DNA from: Parastagonospora avenae f. sp. tritici 18332-5
Taxonomy: Eukaryota > Ascomycota > Dothideomycetes > Pleosporales > Phaeosphaeriaceae
Assembly (NCBI GenBank): GCA_022559985.1
Contig: JAFJTR010000032.1
Coordinates: forward strand, 248,001-312,000
DNA: 64,000 bases
Reading direction: 5' to 3'
Below are positions 1-11,062 of the stretch, in pieces. The first letter of the stretch is position 1, and each line of letters starts with the position of its first letter. The notes below the pieces were generated by a model. That model did not search any database. It was not told the origin of the DNA and saw only the letters and a list, made by a program, of their open reading frames with translations. The position numbers were made by a program, and so were the translations under genes.

Positions 1-1181
1 GAAGGCAGCGAGATACGACCGACGCTGCTGGCATCAACCAAACCATATTAGGTACTTGTCGAGCAGTTTTCCCAAGTCTTGGTAGACGACAGCATGCACA
101 ATGCCGTAGTCGCGGCCGGGGAAGCTGCGGAGGGTAGGTCTGTGTGGGAATTGCATCGCATCTTGAAGCAAATGCCGTCCACATCCAATCTAAAGTGACA
201 GCGTCACGGGTATCTCGAAGACATTCTGATTACTTGCATCTGACTAAGACGCCGAAGTCACTGCCATGTTGCTGGTCCGGCCAATGTCGGTCAAGCAGAA
301 TTGAGCAATCAGAATGTTGCGCTTTCCCTCCGATTGAAATAAGGTTTCGCATCAACGTCGTTCCTCAAGCTCGCGACATCATCGGCCGACCCATCCTTGC
401 TTCGTCTTCAGTCTCTCCAACCGCATCATAATATCTGTCGGTAAGAGATGCACATGTCGGCGATAGATCCAGTGCCAAGAATCCCGATGTTGCCGTTTCC
501 GCAGCTCCTCTGTCTTCCATTCGCCGGCGCAGCGTGCCCTCCATTCACCCTTCGCTTCTCTAAACGACGACGTGCGTACTAGCCTTTGAATGTCGGTTGC
601 GTCTTTCCAGACCGATATGCCACCTGCGCGGTGTAAGCAGTGCACGTCGGCATCATGCATACACCTACTTGCAAGCGAAGCTACACTACAACGTATTCTG
701 GCGGATGCATTCTTCCGATATACAAGCGCGGCTTCTGATAGGATGTATCGCTCCGGAGAACCCACAAAAGCCGCGACGAGCTTCTTCACGCTCAACCTAC
801 ATCCGCCATTGCAGCATACTACCGACGCCTCGGGTACACGTGGTAGACCCAACATTAGTTTCTGAGCAGGTTGTGGTAGAGCGATGCGTACCCTGATTTA
901 CCCACACTTAACCTCTTTGCGGCATCGAGGCGCAAGCGCATGTTGTACTGCCGACTTTGCTTCCCTGCTGCCAGGCGGAGTGTGCAATACGCTACGAAGG
1001 GTTGATCATTTCAGACACGGCAGGCAATGAAAACAACTTGTACCTAGGGTACCTCTTGGCTACCCGCTGCATACTTCACCGCTGCGTTAGAACCGCATGT
1101 AGACGTACTGACGATTGCGTACCAAACTTTGACGCCTTCCATTCACAACTTTGATAACCAGCTTCAACACACACTACTTCC
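1..1181. other. No gene recognised at left edge
   Basis: Several short overlapping reading frames occur on both strands; none resembles a known family. On the minus strand, bases 124 down to 34 read open to a TGA and are preceded by a CCGCAG acceptor-like hexamer, so this could be the last exon of a gene, but no upstream exon was found. The rest serves at least as the promoter of the monooxygenase gene. Confidence 0.3.
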
Positions 1182-2552
1182 ATGAAAGAGTTGGGACAGA
1201 TGGCCGCGCCCGATTTCAACATTGCCATTGTCGGTGCAGGCATTGGCGGTCTGGCTCTTGCAATCGGTCTCAACCACCTCAATGTTCCTTACACACTGTA
1301 TGAAGCGACAACCGCTTTCTCAGCGGTCGGTGCTGGTGTGGGCCTAGGACCCAATGCTCTCAGCGCCATGGACATGATCGACAGCCGCTTTCGCGAAATG
1401 TACATGAAGATAGCGACTGGCAATTTGAGGCCAGAAAAAAGGCATATGATGATGGAGGCTATGCGGTTGGAGGTCGGTCTTGGAGAGGGAGAGAGCTGGT
1501 GGGGTCAAGGCGGATGGGGAGCAGACTATTTTGAGCGGACCGGTGCGCACAGGAAGGATCTCTTGGACATTATGACGAGCTTCATCAAGAAAGACGCCGT
1601 ACGATTCAACAAGAGGGTGAAGTCAGTCGTGCAGCAGAACAATGCCGTAAAGATAGTCTTCGAGGACGGCGAGATCGCTCATCATGTGGCAGTCGTTGGC
1701 AGCGACGGCGTCAAAGGATTCACTCGACGACTCGTCCTCCAGGAGCGGTATCCAGAATGCGTCCCGGCGCAATATACAGGGAAGTATGTCTACCGTGCGA
1801 TAATACCCATGGACGAGTCAAAGGAGATATTAGGAGACCTCGCTACAGACGCCAAGATGTACATGAGCAAAGACTGCAACCTATCCACATATCCCATCAG
1901 CTACGGCAAAGAGTTGAATGTTGTCGCATTCAAGCGCGATCCTTCGCCCTGGACCCATCCCGACACAACCCAACAAGTCTCACGCGAAGAGATGATCAAC
2001 GACTTCGCCAGCGCAAACACCGACCCGCGATTGATGAAGCTCCTCGACTGGGCGAAGCCAGTGCGTTGGGGTATCTTCCACCACTCCGTCACACCCACAT
2101 ACTACAACTCGCTCATCTGCATGCTCGGCGATGTAGCACACGCAGGCGGACCCCACCAAGGCGCAGGCGCCGGCCAGTGTCTCGAAGACGCACTGATTCT
2201 CTCTCGCGTCCTAGGCAAACTGCTTTCTAGCGTTCCTTCCTCAACACTTGCGAAGCCGTCCCCACTACGAACCCAAATGATGGAAGCAGCGTTCCAAGCC
2301 TACGACGAGATCCGCCGGCCCCGCGCCCAAAAACAAGTCGTCACGTCAGAGGAGTGCAGCGACGTATATAATCTCAGGGACCCCGTGGCTGGCGACGACA
2401 TTGTCAAGTCTTTGGAGAACCTGAACAGCCGTTTCGCATGGATATGGCAGCACGATCTCGGCGCGGACGTACGAGCAGTGGAGCAACGGTTCGAGGAACT
2501 AGCAGGGCTGTGGACGGGGTTTGAAGGGGGAAAGGAAAGCGCAAGGTTGTGA
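1182..2552 (+). CDS. FAD-dependent monooxygenase (salicylate hydroxylase-like)
   Basis: Intronless gene of 456 residues, the usual length for group A flavoprotein monooxygenases, which hydroxylate aromatic or polyketide-like substrates with NAD(P)H and O2. Seen: the dinucleotide-binding motif VGAGIGGLALAIGL near residues 17-30, a GSDGVKGFTRR segment near 170 (the DG motif) and LGDVAHAGGPHQGAGAG near 315 (the GD motif that binds the FAD ribityl chain). Start: ATG 1182 gives six residues before a second in-frame ATG at 1200, which begins MAAPDFNIAIVG and may be the true start. The protein ends in ARL, a tripeptide compatible with a PTS1 peroxisomal signal; location is an inference. Substrate unknown. 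The neighbour downstream is convergent, so there is no cluster evidence. Confidence 0.88.
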   Translation: MKELGQMAAPDFNIAIVGAGIGGLALAIGLNHLNVPYTLYEATTAFSAVGAGVGLGPNALSAMDMIDSRFREMYMKIATGNLRPEKRHMMMEAMRLEVGLGEGESWWGQGGWGADYFERTGAHRKDLLDIMTSFIKKDAVRFNKRVKSVVQQNNAVKIVFEDGEIAHHVAVVGSDGVKGFTRRLVLQERYPECVPAQYTGKYVYRAIIPMDESKEILGDLATDAKMYMSKDCNLSTYPISYGKELNVVAFKRDPSPWTHPDTTQQVSREEMINDFASANTDPRLMKLLDWAKPVRWGIFHHSVTPTYYNSLICMLGDVAHAGGPHQGAGAGQCLEDALILSRVLGKLLSSVPSSTLAKPSPLRTQMMEAAFQAYDEIRRPRAQKQVVTSEECSDVYNLRDPVAGDDIVKSLENLNSRFAWIWQHDLGADVRAVEQRFEELAGLWTGFEGGKESARL

Positions 2553-3887
2553 GCCCCTCGATGTCCCAACTGTGTGTCGAGCGAGAACGAAGGACTAATT
2601 GGATGCAGGTTTGACTCGCTGAATGCGTCGCCGGTTAGAGATGCGGTTGCGGTTTGAATGCGTGTTGGTGGCAGGGACGACGGACTGAGCATATATGGAG
2701 CTTCGAGCGTACAGCAACGTGATATTTCGGATCTAATGGTCGTGTGTCGAGGGGACTTCGGTATATAAATGGCATGGCATCAATGTTTACATGCACTCCC
2801 CATGATCATTGATCGTTCTCGAGTGTGCTTCAACTTTAACCCACCAGCACATGTACACATTGTACCTAACGACAGCCACGTATGTACACCGGCACCGAAA
2901 TCAGACCACACTCAACATCCGCACTGCCTGCAACCGAGTGCCAAACGAAGGGCATGAGACATGTGATCAAGTTGCGTAATCTACACGCCCAGTCCATCAC
3001 CAGCCCAGCAAAGCAAGCACATTTCCTCCAAAAAGTCGCACTCAACAACTCACCAGACCAACATCTCATCACCTACGAAACCCCAGATCGAACCACACAG
3101 ACAAAAACGAAATCACGTGACGCGCCCTACACCTTCCCCCCTCCCCTCCCCTTCCCCTCACACACACACACGGACGGACCCCACCCCCTCCGCCCCCACC
3201 AGCCTCACCACGTCATCCCCACCCCGTGCAGTCTCCGAAGTCCCGGTATTCGGGTGCAGTCGCGCTTCCGAAGTTCGGCACTGGAGTTTGGCCTCAGATC
3301 TGAGGTCAACGGCGGCGGCGGCGGGTGGGTGCCGCAAACGGGTGGTGCGTGGAAGCTTGTTTTGACGGGGGATGGTTGCGGGGGGGTTAGAGGGATGCTG
3401 GATGGAATGTGGATTGTGTAAGGTGCAAGGGAGGTGAGGGGGGACGCGACCGTGTTTTTGGGTCAACCGTGGAGTATGGGGTTTGGGGTTGCGTAACCCA
3501 AGGCATGTTGGTTGGGATTGGGTACAGGAAATCACCAGATGCTTTGTCGTATGGCACGGCAGCGCAATCATCGCACGTTGGGAGACGCAATGAAGGGCGA
3601 TGGACGGCAGCGTATTTCATGGCACTTTTCACGCAACGAGAGACAGAAGCGAATTCATGACGCTTCTCACGCATTGACGGATGGTAGCGTCTTCATAGCA
3701 CGTTTGTGGAGATAATATGATGACACGCTTTCAAGCGAACGGTGTAATTAACTAGAGATAGCAATGTATGTAGCTACTCAAAATCTGTGGACATGCACGA
3801 CGGGTATGTTCGAGGCGCAACGCTGAAGCGAACACAAAACGCACAAGCTGAAGATGTACAACGAACAAAAAAGGTCGTGGCACACGT
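2553..3887. other. Intergenic region between convergent genes
   Basis: Holds the 3' ends of the monooxygenase and permease genes. A strongly asymmetric pyrimidine-rich tract lies at about 3130-3200, including a short CA run, with a G-rich stretch at 3310-3450. Reading frames here are low-complexity and look like chance openings. No gene recognised. Confidence 0.5.
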
Positions 3888-5703
3888 TTAGAACATGCGG
3901 TTCAGGGTGCGCTTCCAGGCGGGCCAGGACTTTATCTCCTCGCGCTCCTTGTTGATCAGGTCCCAGTCAAGCTCACGGCGACCAGTGTCAACATCCATCT
4001 GAGCGGTTCGGAGCCATCCCTCGCGCTTCCAGAAGTAGCCGGCAACCCAGAAGGAAGCGACGACGAAGACGGCGAGGTAGGCGGAGAAGAAGTCGGACGC
4101 AGTTCCGACCCTGGTGCCGATGGGAGAGACGGCAGTGTAGAACTATTGGCATATTAGATTCAGGTGTCAAATGGTATGGGATAGAAGAGCAAGCTTACCT
4201 GAGCGATGAGGACAATGATGATGATAGCAAGACCAACCCAAGATCCATAGACACCACCGGCGGCCCTGAATGGGATCTCGTCGAGAGTGTGGCCGTGGTA
4301 AGCCCAAGCCTTGCGGAAACGGATGTGGGCAAGGCAGATGGAGCCCCAAGTGAAGAGGGCAGCGAGACCCGATAGAGCCACGAACCAGTTGAAGATGGTA
4401 ACACCGGTGGCGGCCAAGTTCATGTAGCAGAGAGCACCCCATGCGAGAATGAAGATAACGGACCAGAGAGGACGACCGGAGCGATCAATGTAGGTGAAGA
4501 TCTTGGGGGCATAGCCCTGGTCAGCGAGCGCTGTGAGGGTACGCGAACCACCGTAGATACCGGAAACACCGATGGAGACGACGGAGACGAGAATGACGAC
4601 GTTCATGAAGCTGTCGAAACCGATAAGACCAGCATCCTTGGCAGCAATGACGAAGGGCGAGGTGTTCGAACCGCCACCAGTGGCTCCGAGCAGACGCTCA
4701 TCGTCAGACCTGACGAGCAAACCGACAAAGGTAAGACCGAGGATGTAGAAAAGGGTAACACGCCAGAAAACCTGACGAATGGCACCAGGGAGAGACTTGA
4801 GAGGGTTGGCAGTCTCGGCAGCAGCCAGACCGACCAGCTCAGTTCCGGAGAAGGAGAAGGCGGCGGTGACGAAGACAGTGCAGAAACCCTTGAAGCCGTT
4901 CCTAAACGCACCGGGGTCGTACCAGGTGCGAGCACCCCAGTATTCATCGTATAGACCGTTGCTGGGGCCTCCACCGCAGACGAGAATGAGGGCGATGATC
5001 ATGAAAATGACGGTGGCAGAAAGCTTGAGGCACGATGACCAGAATTCTTCCTCGGCATAACCCAGAGTTCCGAATAAGTTGATCACGATGATGAAAATCC
5101 AGAAGATGGTCATGAACACGGCAACACTCGTCCCTTGGGCGCCAGGCCAATAATGCACTGTGATAGCGGCGACGTTGAGTTCAAGCGGTAAGACAATGGC
5201 CCATTGGAAGACGTAGTTCCAGCCCATGGCGAAACCCCAGGATGGATCGATAAAGCGAGTAGAGTAAGTGTAGAAACCACCAGAGACCGGGTACATGACA
5301 GCGAGTTCACCAAGAGCGTAGACGACGTTGAAGATCATAATTCCCATGAGCGAGAAATCAATGAGGACAGAAGCGGGGCCCTGGAAAGTGTGAGCGCGAA
5401 ACTGGTGAGATTGCAACTGTAAAGTAAACTTACACCCTTGTTGAAGGCACCTCCAGAACCGACGAAGAAACCGGCACCGATGGAGCCACCGATGGCAATC
5501 ATGTGCAAGTGGCGCGTCTTCATGGACTTGTCGAGCACGACCATGGGACCGCTCTGGGGACGGCGCTGGAAAGACTTGAGGTTCAGACCGTTGCGGGTCA
5601 TGAAGTCCTCCTGCTCGCGCCATTCGGTGGGCTGCTCACCAACCGACATGGCTGGGGCGTGGACGGCCTTCTCATCGAGAGGGACGGCCTTTTCGTGGTC
5701 CAT
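3888..5703 (-). CDS. Amino acid permease (AAT family, GAP1-like)
   Basis: Three exons on the minus strand: 5434-5703, 4199-5380 and 3888-4142, with introns of 53 and 56 bp (GTAAGT..CAG and GTAAGC..TAG). The product is 568 residues, typical of fungal plasma-membrane amino acid/H+ symporters. Seen: a hydrophilic N-terminus with lysines that could be ubiquitylation sites, then RHLHMIAIGGSIGAGFFVGS, the conserved start of TM1 in the AAT family; PASVLIDF and ALGELAVMYPVSGGFYTYS of TM2-3; GWNYVFQWAIVLPLE of TM4; about 12 hydrophobic segments in all; and a short basic tail ending RTLNRMF. Family membership is firm; whether it is a general (GAP1) or acidic amino acid (DIP5-like) permease cannot be decided by eye. 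Confidence 0.93.
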
Positions 5704-8332
5704 GGTGGGCTGGATGGACGGCGTTGTCTGCTGTGTTCTTGAAAGAGAGAGTGAGTGAACAGACTACCGAAAGAAAAAGGCTCGCACCCTGGGGGAAGCA
5801 GCGGGCTTTAATGGAGGTTGGGATCAGCGCGGAGGGGTCAAAGCAATTTATCCCGCGATACCGCGTAGAGCTGGTCTCGCGGCAAGACCGACAAGGTAGC
5901 AGTGTCGCAACGATTCCTGACGCACGGGGCGTCTGCAACAAACGACTTGGCGGGGTGGCCGGCATCCTTCGTGATGGGAGGCCGAATGAACAGACGCCCG
6001 CACTGATAGCCAAGTGATAGGGCAGGGCGGGCTGTGATTGGGCGGCGCGTCAGCACTACCGACAGCACGCGAGTGAATTGTCAAAGAAGCGTTGGATTGA
6101 GCACGCGCTACCAGGGTGGCGGCCGCGGCATGCCTTGGACCTCCCCATCAGAGCTTCCCCGCCGGTGGCGTAGAGCCCTTGGCGACAACCAATGCAAGGC
6201 CCGTTGGTCAGACCCGGGTGCTGGATCGGAGATGACGCCCAAACGGGCCTGATAACGACGCCGCCATGGTGACTTGGTGCCGTTAGCCAGTGATGCTGTC
6301 CTGCGATTCCAGCAAGCCAGCAGATGCGTGGTCCGCCGCCTTCTAGCACGCTTTCTAGAACGCTGATGCAGCCCTCGGCCGCGTCCTCTGTTGTTGGTTG
6401 GGCCGGGTGAGCCTCGAGTCCTGCAGGGCCGCGAACGCCTTCAATTCCTTGACCTCTCTTGACTTTCCTTGACACTTGCCTGTCCGGGCCTCTGCACATT
6501 GCGCACTGCGCCTGCAGATAAGATGAGCCGCCGGCGTTACTCTGCATCGAATCTCGAGTAAAGCGACGGCCAGTGCGAGCCAAGTCCCTGGGAGCGAATG
6601 GCGGGCCTCTGGTCTGAAGCTCCTCACGTGTGCCCTAGTCTGCCTTCCCCATTATTCGGCTATGGCTCGCACCTTCCTGGCCCGGCCTAGTGCATTCTGC
6701 CCGTCCCTTCACACAATAACGCCTGTCTGCATCTTCTTTGTCATAGATGCAAGCAGGTGGCTGTTCACAGTATTGCAGCATCCGGCCTGTCACGGTAATG
6801 CCCGACCCCTTGCGCTGCTGCATTGTTGGCCAAGCGGTGACAATTGCGGCGCGGTAGTCTATTCTGTACTGTACGAGTATTGAGCGCACGCGTCGCAGCA
6901 TGGCCGTGTCGCATGTGCGGCCTTCGTTCCCATCTCAGCCTGATGTCCACCACGGAGTTCGTTTCAGTTGCCCTCTCCCAAGTGTCCAATATCAGGACCC
7001 CATAGGACCCTCTTTTCTCGGCCGTTCTCCCTGGCCTTATCAGCGCGTGGGGTACAACACGACCGACACGACCGCAACCCTCCAAAGTTGAAACCATATC
7101 AACGAGGAGGAGCGGACTTTGCGCGCTCGTCACATCTCGTCGCATCTCGTTGTTAATGCATCCCTTCAGATCCACTCCGCTGATGTTGGAGGCGACATTC
7201 ACTGGGCGCTGTCGCGCCGAAGAAGCAACGCACATGTCACTTTCGTCCCAGGTCCGAAATGCGGAGCCAATCGCCTGCACCCCATTTGTTACGTGCCAAG
7301 TGCGCTAGCCCCCTTACGGACCAAAGCCAACCACGACTTCCGTATCAAATATGAACCACCACACCCCTCGCGTTCCCGAGCCGGTCGGTCATCGAGCTGT
7401 CGCGTGAGCGTCCGCCCATCCCAGCGACCAGTCCAACAAGCAAGCGCTCGCCACACACGGATCTGCGCTCTCTGGTGTGCGCTCGTCGTCGAGACTCGCT
7501 GCTCTGGACCTTCTGCCTATTTAGTGCTGCTCCACTGATAGCCGCCGGTATAGTCGCTGGTCTGATCGCCATGCGATATCGCCAATGCCCCCCAGCCGGA
7601 GGACCCGCAAGGCCCACGATTATTTTGGGCCAGCCCTGCGTCCAGAAGTGCACCGTATCTGTGGATCTAGACGCACCTCTCAAGCGCGCTCTCGTTATCT
7701 ATTCCAATTTCCTTGTCATTTCATCGCGTTTCTCTGCATTGCGTGCATATTCCGAAGATTCCGCCTATCGCGCGCTGACGATTTTTTTGCTTGTTGAGCC
7801 GCAGTTCCTGAATTACGCCATGGTGCTGCACGGCGTCTGTGAGCTTGACCGCGCTCCCGGCACAGACTAGTGTTAACACCATGTTCTTTACGCGAGCGTA
7901 CTGCATACCAGCCATGTGTTACTAACAACAACACTTCACCGCTTCGCTCTCCCTAGTTACGTGCGACTCTAGAGTGCCTTACCGAGTCTCACCGGCCGGT
8001 GAGTAGTTCGCCGTATATCAATATCATCACCTTGTCAGCCTCGTAGGCAGCAGCAATCACGAATGATGAAGAGGGTGTCAGGCCGGCGTGAGATATGATG
8101 AAAGAGTCGGGAGATTCGATCAACCACAATTGATTTGCCTGTCTAAGTACAGGATTCGAAACATGTACACAAACATGCGGTACGACAAGTACTAGAACAA
8201 AGGAGATCTATCTAACACAAACGCCCAGCCCAGGTGTACAAGAACACAATCAACAGCTATCCAAACGCTGCGTAAATAGCACGACTTCGTCTCACGAATC
8301 AGCCCACCTAATCTCCGTCTGCTGCCAGCTCG
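5704..8332. other. Long intergenic region upstream of the permease
   Basis: 2.6 kb without a recognisable gene, unusually long for this window. Many overlapping frames of 60-175 codons exist on both strands; none shows a known motif or convincing intron structure. A frame at 7475-7870 has one hydrophobic stretch but nothing recognisable. The region may carry long regulatory sequence for the permease or a non-coding transcript; nothing specific can be claimed. Confidence 0.4.
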
Positions 8333-9220
8333 TTAGAGACACACCTCCTCATCACGTAACACCTTGATGCGGCTGCGCTCCGGGGTCTGCTTTTCCTTAT
8401 GCTCTGTTTTTTGTCCTACCATCATCTTCCAGATCCCCTGCAGCTTCTTTGCCCTCCATCTTCCCCATCTGCTCTCCTTGTCTTTGTCCATACCCTCCCA
8501 TCGTCTCACAGCAAGCCACTGATAAAAGTTGACCTTCATCGTCATACGCTGCTGGCCCATGCTTAGCACACTAGCGATGGATGCCTTTCGATCTATCAAG
8601 TCCTCCAGCGCATGCTGAGCCGACTCCTTTCGCCCTGAGGTAGTATTGATGGCCTCCTGAATCGATGTTTTCCGCCGCGTCTTAACATCCATCTGTCGCG
8701 GAGCAGGTGGCGTGCGTGGATACGTGAACTGCGGCGACAACGGAGACATTGGCAAGAGAAACGTTTTCGCCGTCGGCGAAGACAACTTCGCGAATTTCAC
8801 CGTGGTAGGTGTTGGCGTGCGGCTGGACAAGAACGTTGGCGACACTGGCGACATCGCTCCCATTCCAAATGTTGAACTCATCGGCGAAACCGCGAAGCCT
8901 GGCGACATGGCGTAATCGAACATCGATAATGGTGATGCAGGGAGTAGCGGTGATGCAATGGGAAACAGCGGCTCTGTTGGCGGGGGTTGAAGGAATGGGT
9001 TGACTGGTGACAAGGGAGCCGTAGAGGAGAAGGGCGAAGGCGTATCTTGGAGCCATTCCGATAGTGCTGGGACCGGAGGTGGGCCTGTAATGCTTGGGAG
9101 CGATGATGTTGATGTCGTGCATGGAAGTGGGAACGTTGCGCGGCGGGGAGTGGAAGGGCGAGGTACGGGCCATGCTGGTGTAGAGATGGCAAGGGACATG
9201 GAAGCAGGTCGGGGCTTCAT
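8333..9220 (-). CDS. Proline/serine-rich hypothetical protein
   Basis: Not recognised. Start chosen at ATG 9220 (MKPRPASMSLAISTPAWP), because the 47 codons upstream in the same frame look like untranslated leader; this gives 295 residues in one exon. The first 180 residues are low-complexity and Pro/Ser/Thr-rich with repeated SP and TP dipeptides (SPLSPVNPF, PLSPQFTYPRTPPAP), typical of a disordered, possibly phosphorylated region. The last 110 residues are basic and mixed-charge, with a Trp-rich stretch (YQWLAVRRWEGMD, RWGRWRAKKLQGIW) that could form helices. No signal peptide or TM segment. The coding case rests on length and coherent composition. Confidence 0.6.
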   Translation of the reverse strand: MKPRPASMSLAISTPAWPVPRPSTPRRATFPLPCTTSTSSLPSITGPPPVPALSEWLQDTPSPFSSTAPLSPVNPFLQPPPTEPLFPIASPLLPASPLSMFDYAMSPGFAVSPMSSTFGMGAMSPVSPTFLSSRTPTPTTVKFAKLSSPTAKTFLLPMSPLSPQFTYPRTPPAPRQMDVKTRRKTSIQEAINTTSGRKESAQHALEDLIDRKASIASVLSMGQQRMTMKVNFYQWLAVRRWEGMDKDKESRWGRWRAKKLQGIWKMMVGQKTEHKEKQTPERSRIKVLRDEEVCL

Positions 9221-9858
9221 GTTGGACACGAATGCGAGGTTGGTTGATGGGTATATGTGTGTGTATATTGGAGCTGTGTGGTGCTGATATGTAGAGCAGA
9301 CGGTGAAGCGTGTTATTATACTACCCGCAAATCGATTTCGAAACGACATCTTCAGTCTCACACACAGTCTCTAGTACATGTCAAAGCTCTCAGACTGATG
9401 CATGCGGTAAGCAAACGATTACATCGGAACCTCGGCCGTGCTTCCCTACCCTCGACCGTGTGCTCAATGTCTAGGCGAAGACGCGAACATATCGGGTCAG
9501 GTCAGCACAAAGAAAGGAGAGCCCGGCGACTACACGGCCATCTTCCCACGAAGCCAATGTTTTCCCACTGCCCACGTGGCGGCCATGTGTCTGTGAGCCG
9601 TCGGTGCGTGGAACTGTTGCACGTGGATCTGAGACAGGAGGAAGATCAAGCTCACCCAAGACTCAGAATGCTCGCCGTAGGGCTGAGACATGCAAGATCG
9701 GGAAAGCTGATGGAACAACAAGTGGCAAGAGCTTGCAGCTGAATTGCACGAGCGAAGTGGGTACATGCATAAGCATAATTCAGTTCAGCACTGATTTCCA
9801 CAACAACATTTCCTCATCCCATCCTCACACATCCTTCAATCCTCCCTCCTCTCCTCCC
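9221..9858. other. Intergenic
   Basis: Promoter of the proline-rich gene and 3' flank of the PEBP-like gene. No further gene or repeat recognised. Confidence 0.5.
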
Positions 9859-10529
9859 CTACGAATTATCCCCACTCCTAACCTGCAACCAATTCCCCGC
9901 CACCGGCCCCTTCAACCCCGCATCCCTCCCAAACGCCACCCAATCGATCCCAAACCGGCTCGACACCGCCTGCTTATGCGCCGCCGGCACCACAAACCCC
10001 GCCGGCTGCTCGTGCAGCACAAACACGTAGCGATGCGTGGCCGGCGCGCCAGCCTGCGGCGCCGGCCCGAAGTAACTCGATGGTCCCGTGGCGCTGGTCT
10101 TGAGCACCGACGTGTTGTTGAGCAGCGTGGATGAGGGGGTGAAGTCGGTGAGGAGCGCGTGGAGCACGGTTGTCGGGCGGGAGGAGGAGGTGGCGTCGAT
10201 GTCTGGTGGATATGTTAGGATTAGGAGGGGGGAAGTGGGGGAGGGGGATGTACCGATCATGGCGAGGAGGTATTTTCCGGATAGGGTGGTGTTTGTGAGC
10301 CCGATTGTTGGGGCTTTTTGGGTCACTGGGTGGAGGGGTTAGATTTGACAATGGGATAGAGGGAGAGAGGGAATGTACGGGATTTCTTGACGATGAGGCC
10401 GGGGCTGATGTATTGCGTGCCATAGTATACGTCGAGCGTGATGTTGGTGCTGGGTGTGAAGCCAGCGGGTGTTTGCGCGAGGGCAGGGGCTGCGAGGAGG
10501 ATAGAGGAGACGATGGTGGTGAACTTCAT
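9859..10529 (-). CDS. Secreted PEBP-like protein
   Basis: Three exons: 10379-10529, 10254-10325 and 9859-10202; introns of 53 and 51 bp, both with GTACAT donors; 188 residues. Phosphatidylethanolamine-binding proteins bind lipid headgroups or regulate proteases and kinases. Seen: a clear signal peptide (MKFTTIVSSILLAAPALAQ); after splicing, LAMIDIDATSSSRPTTVLHAL, matching the PEBP ligand-pocket region (consensus DPDAP followed by a histidine-containing strand); then YFGPAPQAGAPATHRYVFVL, the family's GPxPPxGxxHRYxF block. The third exon ends at a TGA after 344 coding bases. Likely secreted or vacuolar; the ligand is unknown. Joining the second intron is what restores the MIDID motif, which supports the model. 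Confidence 0.87.
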
Positions 10530-10534
10530 GTTTG

Positions 10535-10600
10535 CGGACTTGACTGGACTTGCAGACGGACTTGACTGGACTTGCAGACGGACTTGACTGGACTTGCAGA
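10535..10600. repeat. 22-bp direct repeat, three perfect copies
   Basis: Three head-to-tail identical 22-bp units beginning CGGACTTGACTGGACTTGCA at 10535, 10557 and 10579. Each unit contains two GGACTTG submotifs. The array lies 5 bp upstream of the PEBP-like start codon, so it is in the 5' leader or core promoter; slippage could change its copy number. Confidence 0.95.
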
Positions 10601-11062
10601 TTCAATGTGTAAAGGTCGAGAAGTAGAATGAATTACCTATGTATAAGATCAATCGATTTGGTCTGCGTCCCACATGATCATGATGTCGTTCTCTTCTCAG
10701 CCTACGAGTATGCTGCAAAGGGTAGTGGTGCCAAGGATTGCAACGATGCTTAGATATTGCTTCTATTAACGGGATGCAGGCTGAAAGAGAGAGCACTCTG
10801 ACATCCTGGTCTCCCCACAATGCAGGGGTGCATAATGTTCGGCACCTCTGTATGGTTAGTGCCAAGAGCAATTCATTCCAGATGTATTGCATGCGACTTA
10901 CAGTCGGTAGTTGGCTTATTGCACGGTTCAAGTGTCGGTGTTAGGTAGAGTGAAAGAGGAGTATATTACGACATTATGTCTTATGGTAGATTTGCCTTGA
11001 GTATACTTTGTAGCAGTCACACTACAAAATGCAGTGTGCTCGCCTAACGTTTTGCAAGAGAC
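10601..11062. other. Intergenic
   Basis: Upstream of the PEBP-like gene and downstream of the lactose permease. No gene or further repeat recognised. Confidence 0.5.

Noticed and set aside
6768..6783. CACAGTATTGC matching the hairpin repeat core
   Set aside because: Only about 11 bases match and neither arm nor tail extends; likely chance.
7475..7870. 131-codon frame with a hydrophobic segment
   Set aside because: No homology recognised, no splice context, and several equally long overlapping frames nearby.
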